From: Brienomyrus brachyistius
Taxonomy: Eukaryota > Chordata > Actinopteri > Osteoglossiformes > Mormyridae
Assembly (NCBI RefSeq): GCF_023856365.1
Contig: NC_064539.1
Span: 31,470,482-31,534,481 of the forward strand
DNA: 64,000 nucleotides
Direction of reading: 5' to 3'
This document shows positions 47,990-60,644 of this stretch, piece after piece. The notes under the pieces are model-generated. The model did not search any database. It saw nothing but the letters and a program-made list of their open reading frames with translations, and was not told the DNA's origin. A program made the translations under genes and the position numbers. Position 1 is the stretch's first letter. Each line of letters opens with the position of its first letter.

Positions 47990-50510
47990 AGTCGCAGCAG
48001 ACTTCCTGGAAACTCACTGTCACCCCCGGTTACATGCACACGCCGCTACTTAGCAGTGTGGCATTGGCCTGTACTGTACCTGTTATGCAGTGTTTTCTGG
48101 CATGACAAAAAATATTAGGTGGTACGTGGGGCACACTGTTCTTAGTAGTACAATTATTTTTACAAAAGTCAATTACGGAGTATATTCACTTAAAGATGGC
48201 TTTCGCGAGACCATATCATCTTTTAGTTATGTATTTAATATATTTTTCTTTTTACGTTATTTCAGAATTCAATCAATGTATAATTTCACATTCGTTCTAA
48301 GTACACACATTTCTGCAGTCCAGATCGAGCGTATTCAACTAAGGAAAATATTACCATTTAAGGCCGCTAGATGGCAGTGTAGCATCAATTAAATTTGTTA
48401 AATTGGGGAAACTATATGTGCATGAGTAATATTCTACTCGTGTTTCACCCAGGTACTCCTGATTGCAACTGCAGTCCAAAGACGTGCAGCTAGATAACCA
48501 ATTAGAAGACGGATGGACAGACAGAAAATACACTATCATTATCACAATGCATTTACTGTCTGTATGCATTACATTAGTTCCTAGAAATTGACAACTCAAA
48601 GACTGCGAGCTGCTGATAAAAAGGTCATGAGGAGGCAAGACGCAGGTCGGAGGCGCCTGAGCAAAAAGTCCACGGAGCAGCAGTGACACGACTGATATAC
48701 GTGTAGCTCGGAAAAGTCGCATGACTGTGGGTAATGGGGCACGGGGCAAGCGAGTATGGGGCTCGAGTTTCGGCGTGTCGCGCAGGTCACGGTCGTCAGG
48801 CTCCCCGCAAATCGGAGGGAGTGTGATGGAAATGAGCCCAGACGAGTAGCGTTTAATCACGGCCCCTCCCGGCGCGGCGCGGCGCGGCTTGACGTGCCCT
48901 GAATTTGTGTGTGCTCTTTAAACTGAGCAGACAGACTCATGTCAGAGCAGAAACGATTATGATTGCAAAGGAAGACGTCTGTCTTATCTTTACACGCTGC
49001 TGCTCCTGCTGCCTCCACATGAAACGGAACGTTTGTGTGGCGCACGATACTGTTTTTAAGCTGTGCTGCTGGAAGCGCTCCCTAAAGACTGTAGTAGTAT
49101 GCTAAGCTTTGGGTCATTTGGATATAAGCCTTGAAGGTTTTTAATAAATCACTGTCTGGCCTTATTCCCCTGGTGTTGTGCCCAGCACTCTCCAGATAAA
49201 ATCATCCCTGTATCAAAAGCTCTAATGTCTGCTGCTACTTCAAATGGTTTTCAGGGCCAGACAAAATGCAGAGACGTGGCCTTTTAGTCGAATCGTGGCC
49301 TGAGGACATTGACTGAAAACGTGGAGTACATTTCTGTAGCGTTCCTTCGTGTTCTGAAATAGTGTTTATACAAAGCTTTCTTGATAACATTCACCTAATC
49401 GAGGGGGCTGGCAGCCTTTTGATATCTGCAGGGGGCAGCTTTACCTTGTGTGAAAAGTTCACAGATGGGTATGCTGGCGGTTGATCGACCATTTCATTAA
49501 GTCTGACCGTTTCATTCATTCATTCATTCATTCATTCATTCATTCATTCGCAGCATAACGCGCAAACTTGTAGGGTTGTAAAAAAATTAAAGTATAGTTT
49601 ATTTTTTTGAATTTAACCAAGTGTTTCACAAAGCTCCCAGCATTCAGTAGTCCGATGGAATACTGGCTGTGAAGTGGGGGCTGGAAACCCTACTTTAAAT
49701 TAATCAGTGGCAGTGTTGAATCACATGAATGTGAGGTCGAATCTCACCTCAGCTCTGTGAGTGTAGCTGGTGTCCTTCTCATGTCATGTTGTGCAATTCA
49801 AAGACATGCATTTAGGATAATGAGTGTTTCTAAGAATCCCCCTATTATGAGAGTGTTCCCTGTAACAGCGGCATCTCCTACAGCCTCGATGAGGTGTCAT
49901 CGCTTGCTCTCAGTATATTTGCCTTTTCACATGTGAACATTGTTTATGCTTCTTATAATTCATAGTTTTGAGAACAAAGTTTTACATATTTGTTTGTTTC
50001 CCCATTTTTCTCTTGATATTTGTAAGGACTGGGAATTAGTTGGTCTTACTCCTTTAATTAGTATCAGACATTTGGAGGATTAGAATGCCAATAGTTAGTG
50101 AAGTTTAGGAGCAGAGTTGTGTTGTGAAACAATTTTGCTGTCAATGAGCGCAAACCAAAATGTGCTTCTGCTTGTCACATCAGCCTATGCGGTACTACCT
50201 CTGCTGACTGATCGGGCCAGTTATTCTGACATGTTAGCTACAATTATCTCTGAAATTTTATCTGACTTACTGGTACTAGCAAACGTCTCTGGCTTTATAA
50301 CTGTTGATGGTTATCGGTAGCTAATGGCAGTACTGTTGACTCGTGAGTGAAAAGATGAGGCACTGTAATCTATGCTGGCTGGGTCATTGGGGCTCTACCA
50401 ATCACATGCTGCTTTAGGTCACATCCTGTTGCTTGATTGGTTCCTGTTCAGCCAAATCAAGTTATGAGTGACAGCACATTATTGTCCTGTCCGCCAAATG
50501 TACTCTACCA
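47990..50510. other. Intergenic upstream of smpd4
   Basis: Includes a CG-rich patch at about 48,600-48,900 with GCGCGGCGCGGCGCGG (about 48,873), and a (CATT)n microsatellite at 49,511-49,549. No gene recognised; AT-rich elsewhere. Confidence 0.4.
49511..49549. repeat. (CATT)n microsatellite
   Basis: Nine to ten perfect CATT units. Confidence 0.97.
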
Positions 50511-50518
50511 AATAATAT

Positions 50519-50735
50519 ACAGTAAAATCCCATTATAATGGACTCGCTTATAACTGAGTATCGTCTATAACGGAGGAGGTCTGTTGGTCCCGGCCGTGTG
50601 TCTTAAAGAACATGCAGAAAAAGCATCGATATAACGAACTTGCATATAAAAGAATTTCTCTTATAACGGAGAAACAATTTGCTGTCCAGGGCTGCTTTTA
50701 GCTGCAGTTTTGTTCGGCTATAACGGACATGCAGG
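50519..50735 (+). mobile_element. Tigger/pogo-like DNA transposon remnant
   Basis: Begins CAGTAAAATCCCATTATAAT followed by GGACTCGCTTATAACTGAGT, then repeated TATAACGGA/ATATAACGAACTTGCATATA motifs, the terminal-repeat pattern of the TcMar-Tigger group. No transposase frame and no far end identified. Confidence 0.7.
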
Positions 50736-50739
50736 CTCC

Positions 50740-51660
50740 TCCTACGAGGCGCATGGAAGATGGTGGAGGAGTTTTATTTTGTTGTCATAAAGCTTGCAGA
50801 AGCTTCCCTTTCTGCTATAATCAGCTACTCATGCTCAACCGTTCAAGGGTGTAAACCAGGATTGGTACACAGAGGCTCTCTGTACAAGGACCTTAATTTG
50901 CTCCTAAATGTATACATGCACCTTAATCTGTACTGCTGATCTGTGTTTTGTGTGACTGTGTGTTTAGCCGAAGGACATGTAGATCAACATATTCATTGTG
51001 TAGTGGAACTGTCTGTTTACAATGCATATGACAAATAGTTTGTTGAATCTTGAATAAATACAAGGGCTGGTGTTAAAATGGCTCTAAGAGGCACAGACAT
51101 CAACTGCAGACCCAATCTCTTTCCAAACAATTGGGGGAGGGTGCTGTGTACGCTGGTTCCCGCGGTGATCGATGTGCTGTAACAGTGAACACGTACCCGC
51201 AGGGCTGCGCGGGGTCCAGTCACATCCTCCCCGCCATCAATCCTGCTTGCCATGGACTCTTATCCGTTTTCATCAGGGACAAACTATAAGGTGGGAGGGA
51301 TTATTTCTGCTGCTTTGTCCCAGTGCATTAGGGACCATCTGCTTTAGAACTGTTTTTATCTGGCTTTAGGGAGTCTCCGGGGGGTTAGGGTCAGCAGGAA
51401 CCGTATCCAGTCACATCACGGACGCAGACTGTTTGAAAAACAGTCTGTGAGGGTCTCGGCTCACAGTCTTAGTGGCAACAGGCAGGATTGTGGGTGAGTC
51501 CGTGTCACGTTGGAGTCTGTTTGGTGCTGCAGGCTCGGATGTGTGGGGCCGGCGGGGGCCACGGAGGCAGCAGCCATTACATGAAAGCTGAGATTTAAGT
51601 AAAAGTGCCCCTTTGTCAGAGTGATATGGGAGATAGCACAGTGGTGTCAGTGGGCAGGAG
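50740..51660. other. Intergenic, nothing recognised
   Basis: Unique sequence between the DNA-transposon remnant and the LINE. Confidence 0.4.
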
Positions 51661-51664
51661 CCAG

Positions 51665-53540
51665 CAGCGCCCATGACCATCCAGCCAGTGGCTCAAAAGG
51701 AGTACAGCCATTGCCACAAAGAAGTACGGCAGAACACCAGGAGGGATAAGACATCAGGGATAGAGAGGCTAGCTAAGGAGGCAGAACTCGCAGCATCTCG
51801 AAGAAATATCAATGAACTTTATAACATCACGAGGAGACTGTCTGGGACATACTAACAAAATAATAATAAACCGATTATGGGTAAGAATGGCCAACTACTT
51901 TTAACCCCGGAAGAGCAACTCCACAGATGGGTAGAGCACTTCCAAGAGGTTTTGAACAGACCATCACCAGCAGAGAAGCCACATATCCTTAAGACCAGGA
52001 CACTGCTAAAGATCAAGTGTGGCAGACTAACAAAAACGGAAATAAAAACTGCAATCAAACTGCTGAAAACAGGAAAGGATGCTGGCCCTGACTATATTCC
52101 ACTGGAAGCCCTTAAAACTGATATAAATACATCTACAGACATGCTCTACAGCCTCTTTGGGAGAATTTGGGAGAATGGAAAGACACACAGTGACACTACC
52201 AAAGAGAGGGAACTTAAGAAAGTTCAACAACTACCGGGCGATTATCCTACTTTCAGTGCCCAGTAAGATCTTTAATCGGGTCATCCTCAACCGTCTTCAG
52301 GAAGCTGTAGACAAGAGGCTCCGGGACCAGCAAGCAGGATTCAGGAAAGATCGCTCATGGACAGATCACATAGCAACGCTACGCATCATCATTGAACAGT
52401 CTATTGAATGGAACACGTCCCTGTACATGAACTTCATTGACTTTGAGAAGGCTTTTGACAGCTTAGACCGTTCAGCAGTATGGCAACTAATGGAACACTA
52501 TGGAATCCCCACCAAGATCAAAGCCTAATGAAGAACTCGTATGATGGCCCCTTATGTAAAGTCATGCATGCAGGCCAGCTTTCCCGGAGCTTTGAAGTCA
52601 AGACGGGTGTTAAACAGGGATGTCTTCTCTCACCATTCCTCTTCCTCCTCGGAGTTGACTGGGTCATGAGAGAAACAGCGGAGGGGAAGAGAAATGGAAT
52701 TCAGTGCTCAATGTGGGAGCAGCTGGATGATCTGGAATTTGTGGATGATGAAGTTCTCTGTTCACACACACAGACACAAATGCAGGAGAAGACAGACAGA
52801 CTTACACAAAATGCAATAAAGCTTAGTCTCACTCCCAATACAACAAAAACACAAGTGATCAAGATCCACTCCAAAACCAGCAACCTCATGTTCATGAACA
52901 ACACGGCCGTAGAGGAGGTAGGAGCTTTTACCTACCCAGGCAGTGTTGTGGATATCACCAGAGGGATGGATGCAGACATTTGAAGCAGAATTAACAAGGG
53001 TAGAGGAGTGTTTAACATGCTCAGAAAGATCTGCAGCTCAAAAAACATCTCCACCAACACTAAGATACGCATCTTTAACTCCAACGTGAAACAGGTGATG
53101 CTGTATGGATCTGAAACATGGAGAAACAAACACACAGACTGCAAACATTCATCAACACCTGCCTCAAAAGGATACTGAACGTTTGGTGGAAAGACAAGGT
53201 GAACAATGTGGACCTGTGGAGAAGGACAAGTCAAGACCCCACAGATTCACAAATCCGGAAGAGAAAATGGAGTTGGATCGGTCACACCCTCAGAAAACCT
53301 GCCACAAATATTACTCGTCAAGCCCTGAAATGGACCCCCCAAGGGAAAAGGAAGCGAGGCCGTCCCAGGAACAGTTGGAGAAGAAATGGGGAGGCATAAA
53401 TGTGCGAGACTGGGCTCAACTGGGGAGAACTCGAGCAAAAAGCCATAGATTGAGTGAAGTGGAGGATATTTGTCAATGGCCTATGCAGCCAAGAGGAGCA
53501 AAGGGCTTAATGATAATGTATGACTCCAGTTCATAGGGGT
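51665..53540 (+). mobile_element. Long, broken non-LTR retrotransposon (RTE-related endonuclease-RT type)
   Basis: Consecutive frames encode the RT region and C-terminus of a LINE polyprotein: LLTPEEQLHRWVEHFQEVLN, TGKDAGPDYIPLEAL, NNYRAIILLSVPSKIFNRVI, RDQQAGFRKDRSWTDHIATL, FIDFEKAFDSLDRSA, KTGVKQGCLLSPFLFL, then the Asp-Asp site in LEFVDDEVLCSH, TNTKIRIFNSNVKQVMLYGS and IRKRKWSWIGHTLRK. Stops and frameshifts (about 51,855, 52,265, 52,528, 52,983, 53,170) separate the pieces. The endonuclease is mostly missing. Inactive; clade by impression only. Confidence 0.85.
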
Positions 53541-53749
53541 TTTCACATGCTGACCATGCAATGTTTGCTTAATGTCTCGCTACGGAATAGTATGTGTATT
53601 CTGAGGGTTTGTTCCATTTCACTGCACTTAGGCTCAATCGGGAGATTGGGAGACACGCACCCCACCCCCCACCTTGCCTATCCCCCCCGCCCCCCCCAAG
53701 GCTGATTTCCTGTGGCTACAGAAATACATTGTCATCTGATTATTTATCC

Positions 53750-54020
53750 GTGTTTCTGTGGGCATCTATATAATATCTTATGGGGGTCAAATGTCTCCAC
53801 TATGTGATAATAACCTGACACTTTTTAACTTGATTTTATGTGAATCTGTGAATGCAATTAAAAAACTAAAAATATTTTGTCTGGTTACTTATGGTTAAGG
53901 TTAGGGCTGGGTGGGGTGTAAGATTGTGATGAGATTAGGGTTTTGCCCATAGAAATGAATGGAGAGTCCCCACAAAGATTCATGCATACAAACTTGTGTG
54001 TGTGTGTATGTGGGTGGGGG
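53750..54020 (+). repeat. Dispersed GGTTAGGG-containing repeat, copy B
   Basis: Contains GTGAATCTGTGAATGCAATT, TTACTTATGGTTAAGGTTAG, CATAGAAATGAATGGAGAGT, ending in a short (TG)n. Same family as copies at 21,690, 59,820 and 60,440. Confidence 0.7.
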
Positions 54021-54024
54021 TTTG

Positions 54025-56330
54025 GCTGACCTGAACGGCGTGGGGGGGCCATGTAGCATGACTTGCCATCGCCAGCTAGAGTGTGAGCCACAAGTCTTTT
54101 TAATTTGTGGTAAATATTTGAGGTAATAATTAAGAGCTGGTTAGTAATTAGCTGCCAGATGAACTCGACCCCAATCAGCAGATACACATCAGCGATTAAT
54201 TAGGCATGATAACTTGCGATTGTGATTGGACATTTGTATTCCCCAATCATTTACATCCAGTCATTCACAGTGCACGTTGCCTCTGTGTGGCTGTATCTAG
54301 CTGAGCCTGAGGTGTTTGAGTTGGCAGCTGGACGCTTCTCTTATCCCCATGATGACTGGGACACACAGCTGCTCCCCACCTGCCTGGAATGACGACGTTC
54401 CCCCATTCACCACCGGCTGACTGGGATTGTTTTCCGAGAGGGCGTTTGGTGGGGCAGAAGGGTCATTTATTAAAATTATGATTAGACTATTAATATTTAA
54501 TTATACTTTATTGGCTATTCATTCATAGCAATCTACATATTTTATAATGTCTGCAGCTGAGTAGTTATGATAGAATGGCTGTTTCCTTTTCCCATGTGTG
54601 AAACATCTATTTTGTGGAGGTCAGGTCTCCTGAACTGACTGTTTGTGGGCCCCAAATGGCTCTGGATGGTTCCAGGGACACGCAGCTCTGACTCCCACTG
54701 AGTCAAGAAAGATCCTTTTGTGCCGGACTCATGACAGATTTAATTTAGCTATTTATCTATTCAAATCATTAATCATCTCACGTCTGGAAAAGACAGCCAG
54801 CATGATGATTACCTTGTGACATTTTATTGTAAGGTTCATCTGCATGGACTGCAGCTGATTTTTAGTCATCAGAGACTGAATCCAGGCCTGGAGGAGCCCA
54901 GGTGGATGGGAATCACCATCTTCTGATGGCCTGCACCTTAATCTGTAATTCTGTGGACCTTAAACTTCACAGAGCTGGTTTTCTACAGCTGCACCTCGTC
55001 CACTCAGACTTACGTCTTTCTTGGAGTCTCTGGGTTAGTGCTACAGTGGACACTGCATCCACCTTCCGAAGCTGAGTGGCAGCAGATGAGGGGGCTCTCA
55101 GGGAGGGAAGGGCCCAGCAAAGACAGCAGAACTTGATGCTCAATGCTGCAGATCCACAAAGCATTTCAAATTCGTGCTCTTTACTGTGACTTAGGGTTAG
55201 AGTTGGGGTTAGGGTTATCTGTAATGCTGCGTGATGTGTGAGCCCCCCATTCAGGCGGGATTTAGGACAGATGGATTGCAGCTAGCTCCCTCTAAATCTG
55301 CAGAAGCATCTCAGCACCTCATCAGCTGCCACGGCGTCTGCCTCTGTCTGCTGATTCGTCTTTTCGAAATGGCCACATCGTTCAGTAACTTCACTTTCCC
55401 CTCGTATATCTTTCTTTATTACTCATCTGCTAAAAATATCTTTGAATTGTGTTTTCAGAATATCCTCAAATGAGCTAAGGTTTTCTGCCCACATCTCTTC
55501 CTTACTTTCTATTCTCCTAACTCATTCTGCTCTCTCTCTCTCTTTCTCTCTCTCAGATGATCTCTCTCATTCTCTCTCCTTCACTATTTCATTTGTTCTC
55601 CCCTTCTCCTGCGGCTCCATATCTTCCACCTTTGTTGGCATTAATAACATCCAGGCAGCAGAATGTCACAGAGAGGTCAAGGGGAGTTGTCCAGTATGGA
55701 CCCTCTGTGTAACAGGGAGCTGCATATCTCTGCTGAAGAGGCACCATTTCCGCTCATTCCGTAACTAACAGTAACAGGTTCTGGAACCTTTGAGACCAGA
55801 TGGGGTGACAAAAAATGTGGAAAATCAAATATAACTCTGACACCAGAAAAAAAGTGGGTATTTTATCTGATGCTGTGGAGGAATGAGTGTGATGTTGATG
55901 TCATGGAACATTGAGCACAGGTCCTGTTACTGTGGAGGATCAAGACACTGATACCACATAATATCAGATATGATACTGATACCATGTACAGCCGAGTGCT
56001 ACACTGATACTGTGTAGGATCAAATATGGCACTGATACAGTGTAGAATCCACCATCACACTGATTCCAAGTAGAGCTGAGTATAACACTCATATTGAGTA
56101 GAGCAGAGTGTGGCACTGATACCATGCAGAATCAAGTATGGAACATAGCAAGAGTTTTAGTGGTTTATCAAGTAGAGTCATGTACGGCACTGATACCAAG
56201 TAGAAGTGAATATGGCACTCATACATTGTAGAATAAAGTATGGTACTGATGCTGAGTATAAGACTGATGCTGAGTATAACACTGATGCTGAGTATAACTG
56301 AGTATGGCACTAACAATGAATTTTAGTGAA
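54025..56330. other. Intergenic; possible conserved non-coding sequence
   Basis: AT-rich blocks with many homeodomain-type cores (AGCGATTAATTAGGCATGAT at about 54,190; AATCATTAATCATC at about 54,765), a CT-rich patch at about 55,530-55,580, and an imperfect array of CTGATAC/GAGTAT units at about 55,940-56,300 resembling GGCACTGATACCATG... repeats. No gene. Confidence 0.35.
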
Positions 56331-56334
56331 TTTA

Positions 56335-56575
56335 GTGATTAATTGTCATTATTGACACACCACAGCAGACACAACAACGAAATGTGTTCTCTGCATTTAA
56401 CCTATATGTGACAATCAGGGGGCAGCTAATTCAGCACCCAGGGAGCAGTGCTTGGGGGCAGCACCTTGCTCAGGGTACCTCAGTGGTGCCTTGCTGGTCG
56501 GGGATTCGAACCTGCAATTTTTCAATTACAAGTGGGCTTCCTTGCCCATTAAGTCACCACTGCCCAAGTCCAATT
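56335..56575 (-). mobile_element. tRNA-derived SINE, second family
   Basis: Minus-strand head GGGCAGTGGTGACTTAATGG with B-box GCAGGTTCGAATCCC, then CTGAGCAAGGTGCTGCCCCC and AAATGCAGAGAACACATTTC, the usual layout of a common fish SINE. Confidence 0.75.
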
Positions 56576-56579
56576 TGGG

Positions 56580-58425
56580 CATGTACACAGATTCTGTGGA
56601 GACCAGCCTCCAGAGCCCAGCAGTGCCGCAAGAATTGGGGCTCCTTAATTCAGCAATTGCAGCCCAAATGTGTCTGAAAGGGTTTCCTTCATCTCAGACT
56701 CACTGACCACCTGTTTTTGCCATTATGCCATTATATTTTTTTGCTTTTTCACCCATTGAGGTTTGTTTGGCTGGTTTGCTGCTCAGTCTGTGCTGTCCCA
56801 CGACTCCCAGGAATGTGAGTCCGGAGTGTTTCTCAGGATTCAAACGCATGTCCAGCTGGGTGCTGGAGGCTCATTGGGTCTTCCCCAGCTGAGACAAACT
56901 GCTCTCATCCATCTCAGTGACAGCAGCTGAAGGAGTTTGGCTGTAGCAGCTGGGATACCAGCAGAAGCTTAGCGTGACAACCAGTGGAAATCCTGGAAGG
57001 GAATCCCCAGCAAGGGCCCATGTCAGTCTGGTTATGGAAGGACCAGCCACTGTGTGACTCATTCAGGACAGGGTTTGGGAGGGCAGGAATTTTGGAGGAC
57101 AAGGTTTGGGGAGGACATGCTTTGGGGGGGGGGGGGGTTGGGAGAGCAGGGCTCAGCAGTGGACAGCCTGTCTGTCTCTTAGCAGAGAATCACAGCATGG
57201 AATTCCCAGCAAACTTGATACCACCACAGTTCAAGGCAGGAAGTGGGAGTGACGGTGATTCCCAGACGACATCACACACACGCCAACGATTCAGTCATCT
57301 CCATGGAAACATGGATGGTATGTGGTCTGCTTGCCACTGGTACTTGCGGACAGATGTTTGCTTGCTGTCCCGGTGGTTCTGCTGTGTGTTTTTTCACTTA
57401 AGCAGAAATACCTACATTTAGATGAGAAAAACAAACGTAATTTATTCGGCAGAGGTTTTTGTCCAAAGTTTTACTGCTTTTACTGCTAAGTTTAGGGTTA
57501 TATAATTTTCACTCTAGAACATAAGTGACAATCCATTGCATACTGCACACATTAATGACAATTAAAAGTGGCAGAAACTGATTTGGAACAATATTCTGAT
57601 AAATCTGTCATTTATCCTTTATGATTCTTTAAAAGGTTCAGATCGATAGGGATGGTAGCAAAGCCATGCAATTTAACAGAGAAGATCCATCCATCTTCCA
57701 GGTGCTGGGTGGAGGAGAATGTAAACCTCAGCCAAGGAAGAAGGCACATGATCATCACTAATCTCCAGAAATTGACTAAATGTTGGTGATATCATGTGGG
57801 AGTCTAGGGGCGCTTTGGAGAAGGGATGCAGGTAGGACGCTCACTGACCGATCTACACAAGCATGAATGATCGAGCAATTTTTGTTCTGGGGAGCATCAC
57901 GCACCCCCCGGCCCATCTCAGCCTCTGAGGACCATTAAGAGGCTCGTGAAGAATGACTGGCTATCTGCTTGTTGGGAGACAAGCCCAGCAGCCGTACACA
58001 GCAAAGTGAAGACAATCTCTAAGGGCACCATCAAACGGCTTCAGCTCATTAGCTAATTGCAATTTATTGCTTATCACATGCCTGTCAGCTCTGCAGCAAA
58101 ACACCTTTTTCACCACGAGTTTCTCCCCCTGGCTGCCATCACATCACGAAAATGTCACAATGCAAAAAGAAAGAAAAACAGGGGAAATGTCCAGTGAGAA
58201 TTAAAGTTTGATTGGCCGCTCTGTGGGTTGACTTGCTCTCAGAGGAGCGTGATTGCAAATGAGGCAGTTCCCCGGAGCTTGCATGTGCGGTGGATTCGAG
58301 ACGAGGCCGACAAACTGCAGGCCAGGGTGGATCAACTGGCTCTTTGCTTCTGTGTTGGTCCACATATCATGCTATATACACCCCATAAACTGACCATCGC
58401 TCCAATAAACAGTGACCAGCTGCAG
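56580..58425. other. Intergenic; possible conserved non-coding sequence at 57,900-58,300
   Basis: Mostly unique. Around 58,040-58,080 lies CTCATTAGCTAATTGCAATT, a homeodomain/POU-like cluster in a low-CpG block. No coding potential recognised. Confidence 0.35.
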
Positions 58426-58429
58426 ACCC

Positions 58430-59585
58430 CGTGTTCTCCCTGTGTTCTCCCTGTATTCTCCCTGTGTGCTCCCCGTGTTTTCCCCGTGTTCTACCCGTGT
58501 GCTCCCCGTGTTCTCCCTGTGTGCTCCCTGTGTGCTCCCCGTGTTCTACCCATGTGCTCCCCGTGTTCTCCCTGTGTGCTCCCCGTGTTCTCCCCATGTG
58601 CTCCCTGTGTGCTCCCCGTGTTCTACCCGTGTGCTCCCCGTGTTCTCCCTGTGTGCTCCCCATGTTCTCCCTGTGTGCTCCCTGTGTACTACCCGTGTGC
58701 TCCCCGTGTTTTCCCTGTGTGCTCCCTGTATTCTCCCTGTGTGCTCCCCATGTGCTCCCTGTGTGCTCCCCGTGTTCTCCCCGTGTGCTCCCTGTGTTCT
58801 CCTTGTATTCTCCCCGTGTGCTCCCATGTTCTCCCTGTGTGCTCCCCGTGTGCTCCCTGTGTTCTCCCTGTATTCTCCCCGTGTGCTCCCATGTTCTCCC
58901 TGTGTTCTCCCTGTGTGCTCCCCGTGTTCTCCCTGTGTGCTCCCCGTGTTCTCGCTGTGTGCTCCCTGTGTTCTCCCTGTGTGCTCACCCTTGTGCTCCA
59001 TGTGTGCTCCCCGTGTTCTCCCTGTGTGCTCCCCGTGTGCTCCCTGTGTTCTCCCCGTGTTCTCCCTGTGTGCTCCCTGTGTTCTCCCTGTGTGCTCCCC
59101 ATGTGCTCCCTGTGTTCTCCCTGTATTCTCCCCGTGTGCTCCCATGTTCTCCCTGTGTGCTCCCCGTGTTCTCCCTGTGTGCTCCCCGTGTGCTCCCTGT
59201 GTTCTCCCTGTATTCTCCCCGTGTGCTCCCATGTTCTCCTTGTGTGATCCCCGTGTTCTCCCTGTGTGCTCCCCGTGTTCGCCCTGTGTGCTCCCCGTGT
59301 TCTCCCTGTATTCTCCCCGTGTGCTCCCATGTTCTCCTTGTGTGCTCCCCGTGTTCTCCCTGTGTGCTCCCCATGTTTTCCCTGTGTGCTCCCTATGTTC
59401 TCCCTGTGTGCTCCCCGTGTTCTTCCTGTGTGCTCCCCGTGTTCTCCCTGTATTCTCCCCGTGTTCTCCCTGTGTGCTCCCTGTGTGCTCCCCATGTTTT
59501 CCCTGTGTGCTCCCTATGTTCTCCCTGTGTGCTCCCCGTGTTCTCCCCGTGTGCTCCCTGTGTTCTCCCTGTGTGCTCCCTGTGT
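58430..59585. repeat. 11-bp minisatellite, about 105 units, grown inside a SINE
   Basis: Unit GTGTKCTCCCY (variants GTATTCTCCCT, GTGTTCTACCC, CATGTTCTCCC). The right end passes without a break into GTTGTTGTGGGGTTTCCTTC and the rest of the SINE body, where the reference SINE has one CATGTTCTCCCCATGTTGTC. All frames on both strands stay open because the unit has no stop in any frame. Confidence 0.95.
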
Positions 59586-59800
59586 TGTTGTGGGGTTTCC
59601 TTCAGGTACTCCAGTTTCCCCCACAATCTAAAAACATGCATGAGTTATCTAATTGTCCAAAGGTGTTCATGTGTAAGTGAATGATATCTGAGTTGAGTTG
59701 GCGCCCCATTCTGGGTTGTTCCCTGCCTTGAATCTGAAGCCTCTCGGATGGGCTCTGGACCCCCTCAGTAGGACATGCGGTTTCAGAAGGTGGATGGGTA
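59583..59800 (+). mobile_element. 3' part of the tRNA-derived SINE
   Basis: Follows the 31,530 SINE from TGTGGGGTTTCC through CTCCAGTTTCCCCCACA, GTTATCTAATTGTCC, TTCTGGGTTGTTCCCTGCCT, GGATGGGCTCTGGACC and GTAGGACATGCGG. The 5' head is missing or replaced by the minisatellite. Confidence 0.85.
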
Positions 59801-59809
59801 GATGGATAG

Positions 59810-60075
59810 ATGTTACTTCATGACATTTCTCTAGTCCCCACAAGGGAAAACTCAATTTTATAAAAATCTGTGAATCCAATCAAAAAATTTAAATATGTAA
59901 AAATATTGTGATTTGCTTGGTTACTTATGGTTAAGGTTAGGACTGGGTAAACGATAGGGTTATCATAGTTAGGATTAGGGTTGTGCACATAGAAATTATA
60001 TTAATACAAGCATGTGTGTGTGTGTGTGTGTGTGTGCTGTCATGCGTGTGTGTGTGTGTGTGTGTGTGCTGTCAC
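59810..60075 (+). repeat. Dispersed GGTTAGGG-containing repeat, copy C, with (TG)n tail
   Basis: Includes AATCTGTGAATCCAATCAAA, GGTTACTTATGGTTAAGGTT, GCACATAGAAATTATATTAA and two (TG)n stretches separated by TGCTGTCA. Confidence 0.75.
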
Positions 60076-60329
60076 TCCCTTTCAGGAGACCTGACAATCC
60101 AACTACGTGAAAGCAACAAGACACGGATACTTCCGTATAACCGTTTATAATACATTTCCGTCTCCGGAAAAAGCACGGAGCTCAGCAGAGCCGTCGGCAC
60201 CTGAGCGGCGTTGTACTCCGATCCGCTCAGGGACAGGATGACGGGGAGATCGCGGGGCTCTGCCCTGCGGAGTCTGCAGCTTCCCTGCACTGGGAATACA
60301 GAGGCGGCCATACGGAACCACACACACAC

Positions 60330-60432
<103 letters not shown>

Positions 60433-60434
60433 TA

Positions 60435-60640
60435 AATGCACGCGCACGCGTTTGTATTCATATTTTTGTGGGCACCGTCCGAACATTTCTAATGAAAAAA
60501 CCCTAATCCCAGCAATGATAACTTTAACCCCTACCCAGCCATAAGATTAACCAAATAAATGTAACCAAACAAAATACGAGTTTGTTTTTTGGTATTTTTA
60601 GTTTTCTGATTGCAGTTGCAGATTTTTTTATTTTTTTTTA
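60435..60640 (-). repeat. Dispersed GGTTAGGG-containing repeat, copy D
   Basis: Reverse complement of the same family: AACCCCTACCCAGCC, AAGATTAACCAAATAAATGT, TTTAGTTTTCTGATTGCAG. The adjoining (CA)n is its (TG)n tail. Confidence 0.65.
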
Positions 60641-60644
60641 CAAA

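Noticed and set aside
58228..59684. Long open frames of 339-422 codons on both strands
   Set aside because: All lie in the 11-bp minisatellite and encode only the repeat; openness follows from a unit with no stop in any frame.
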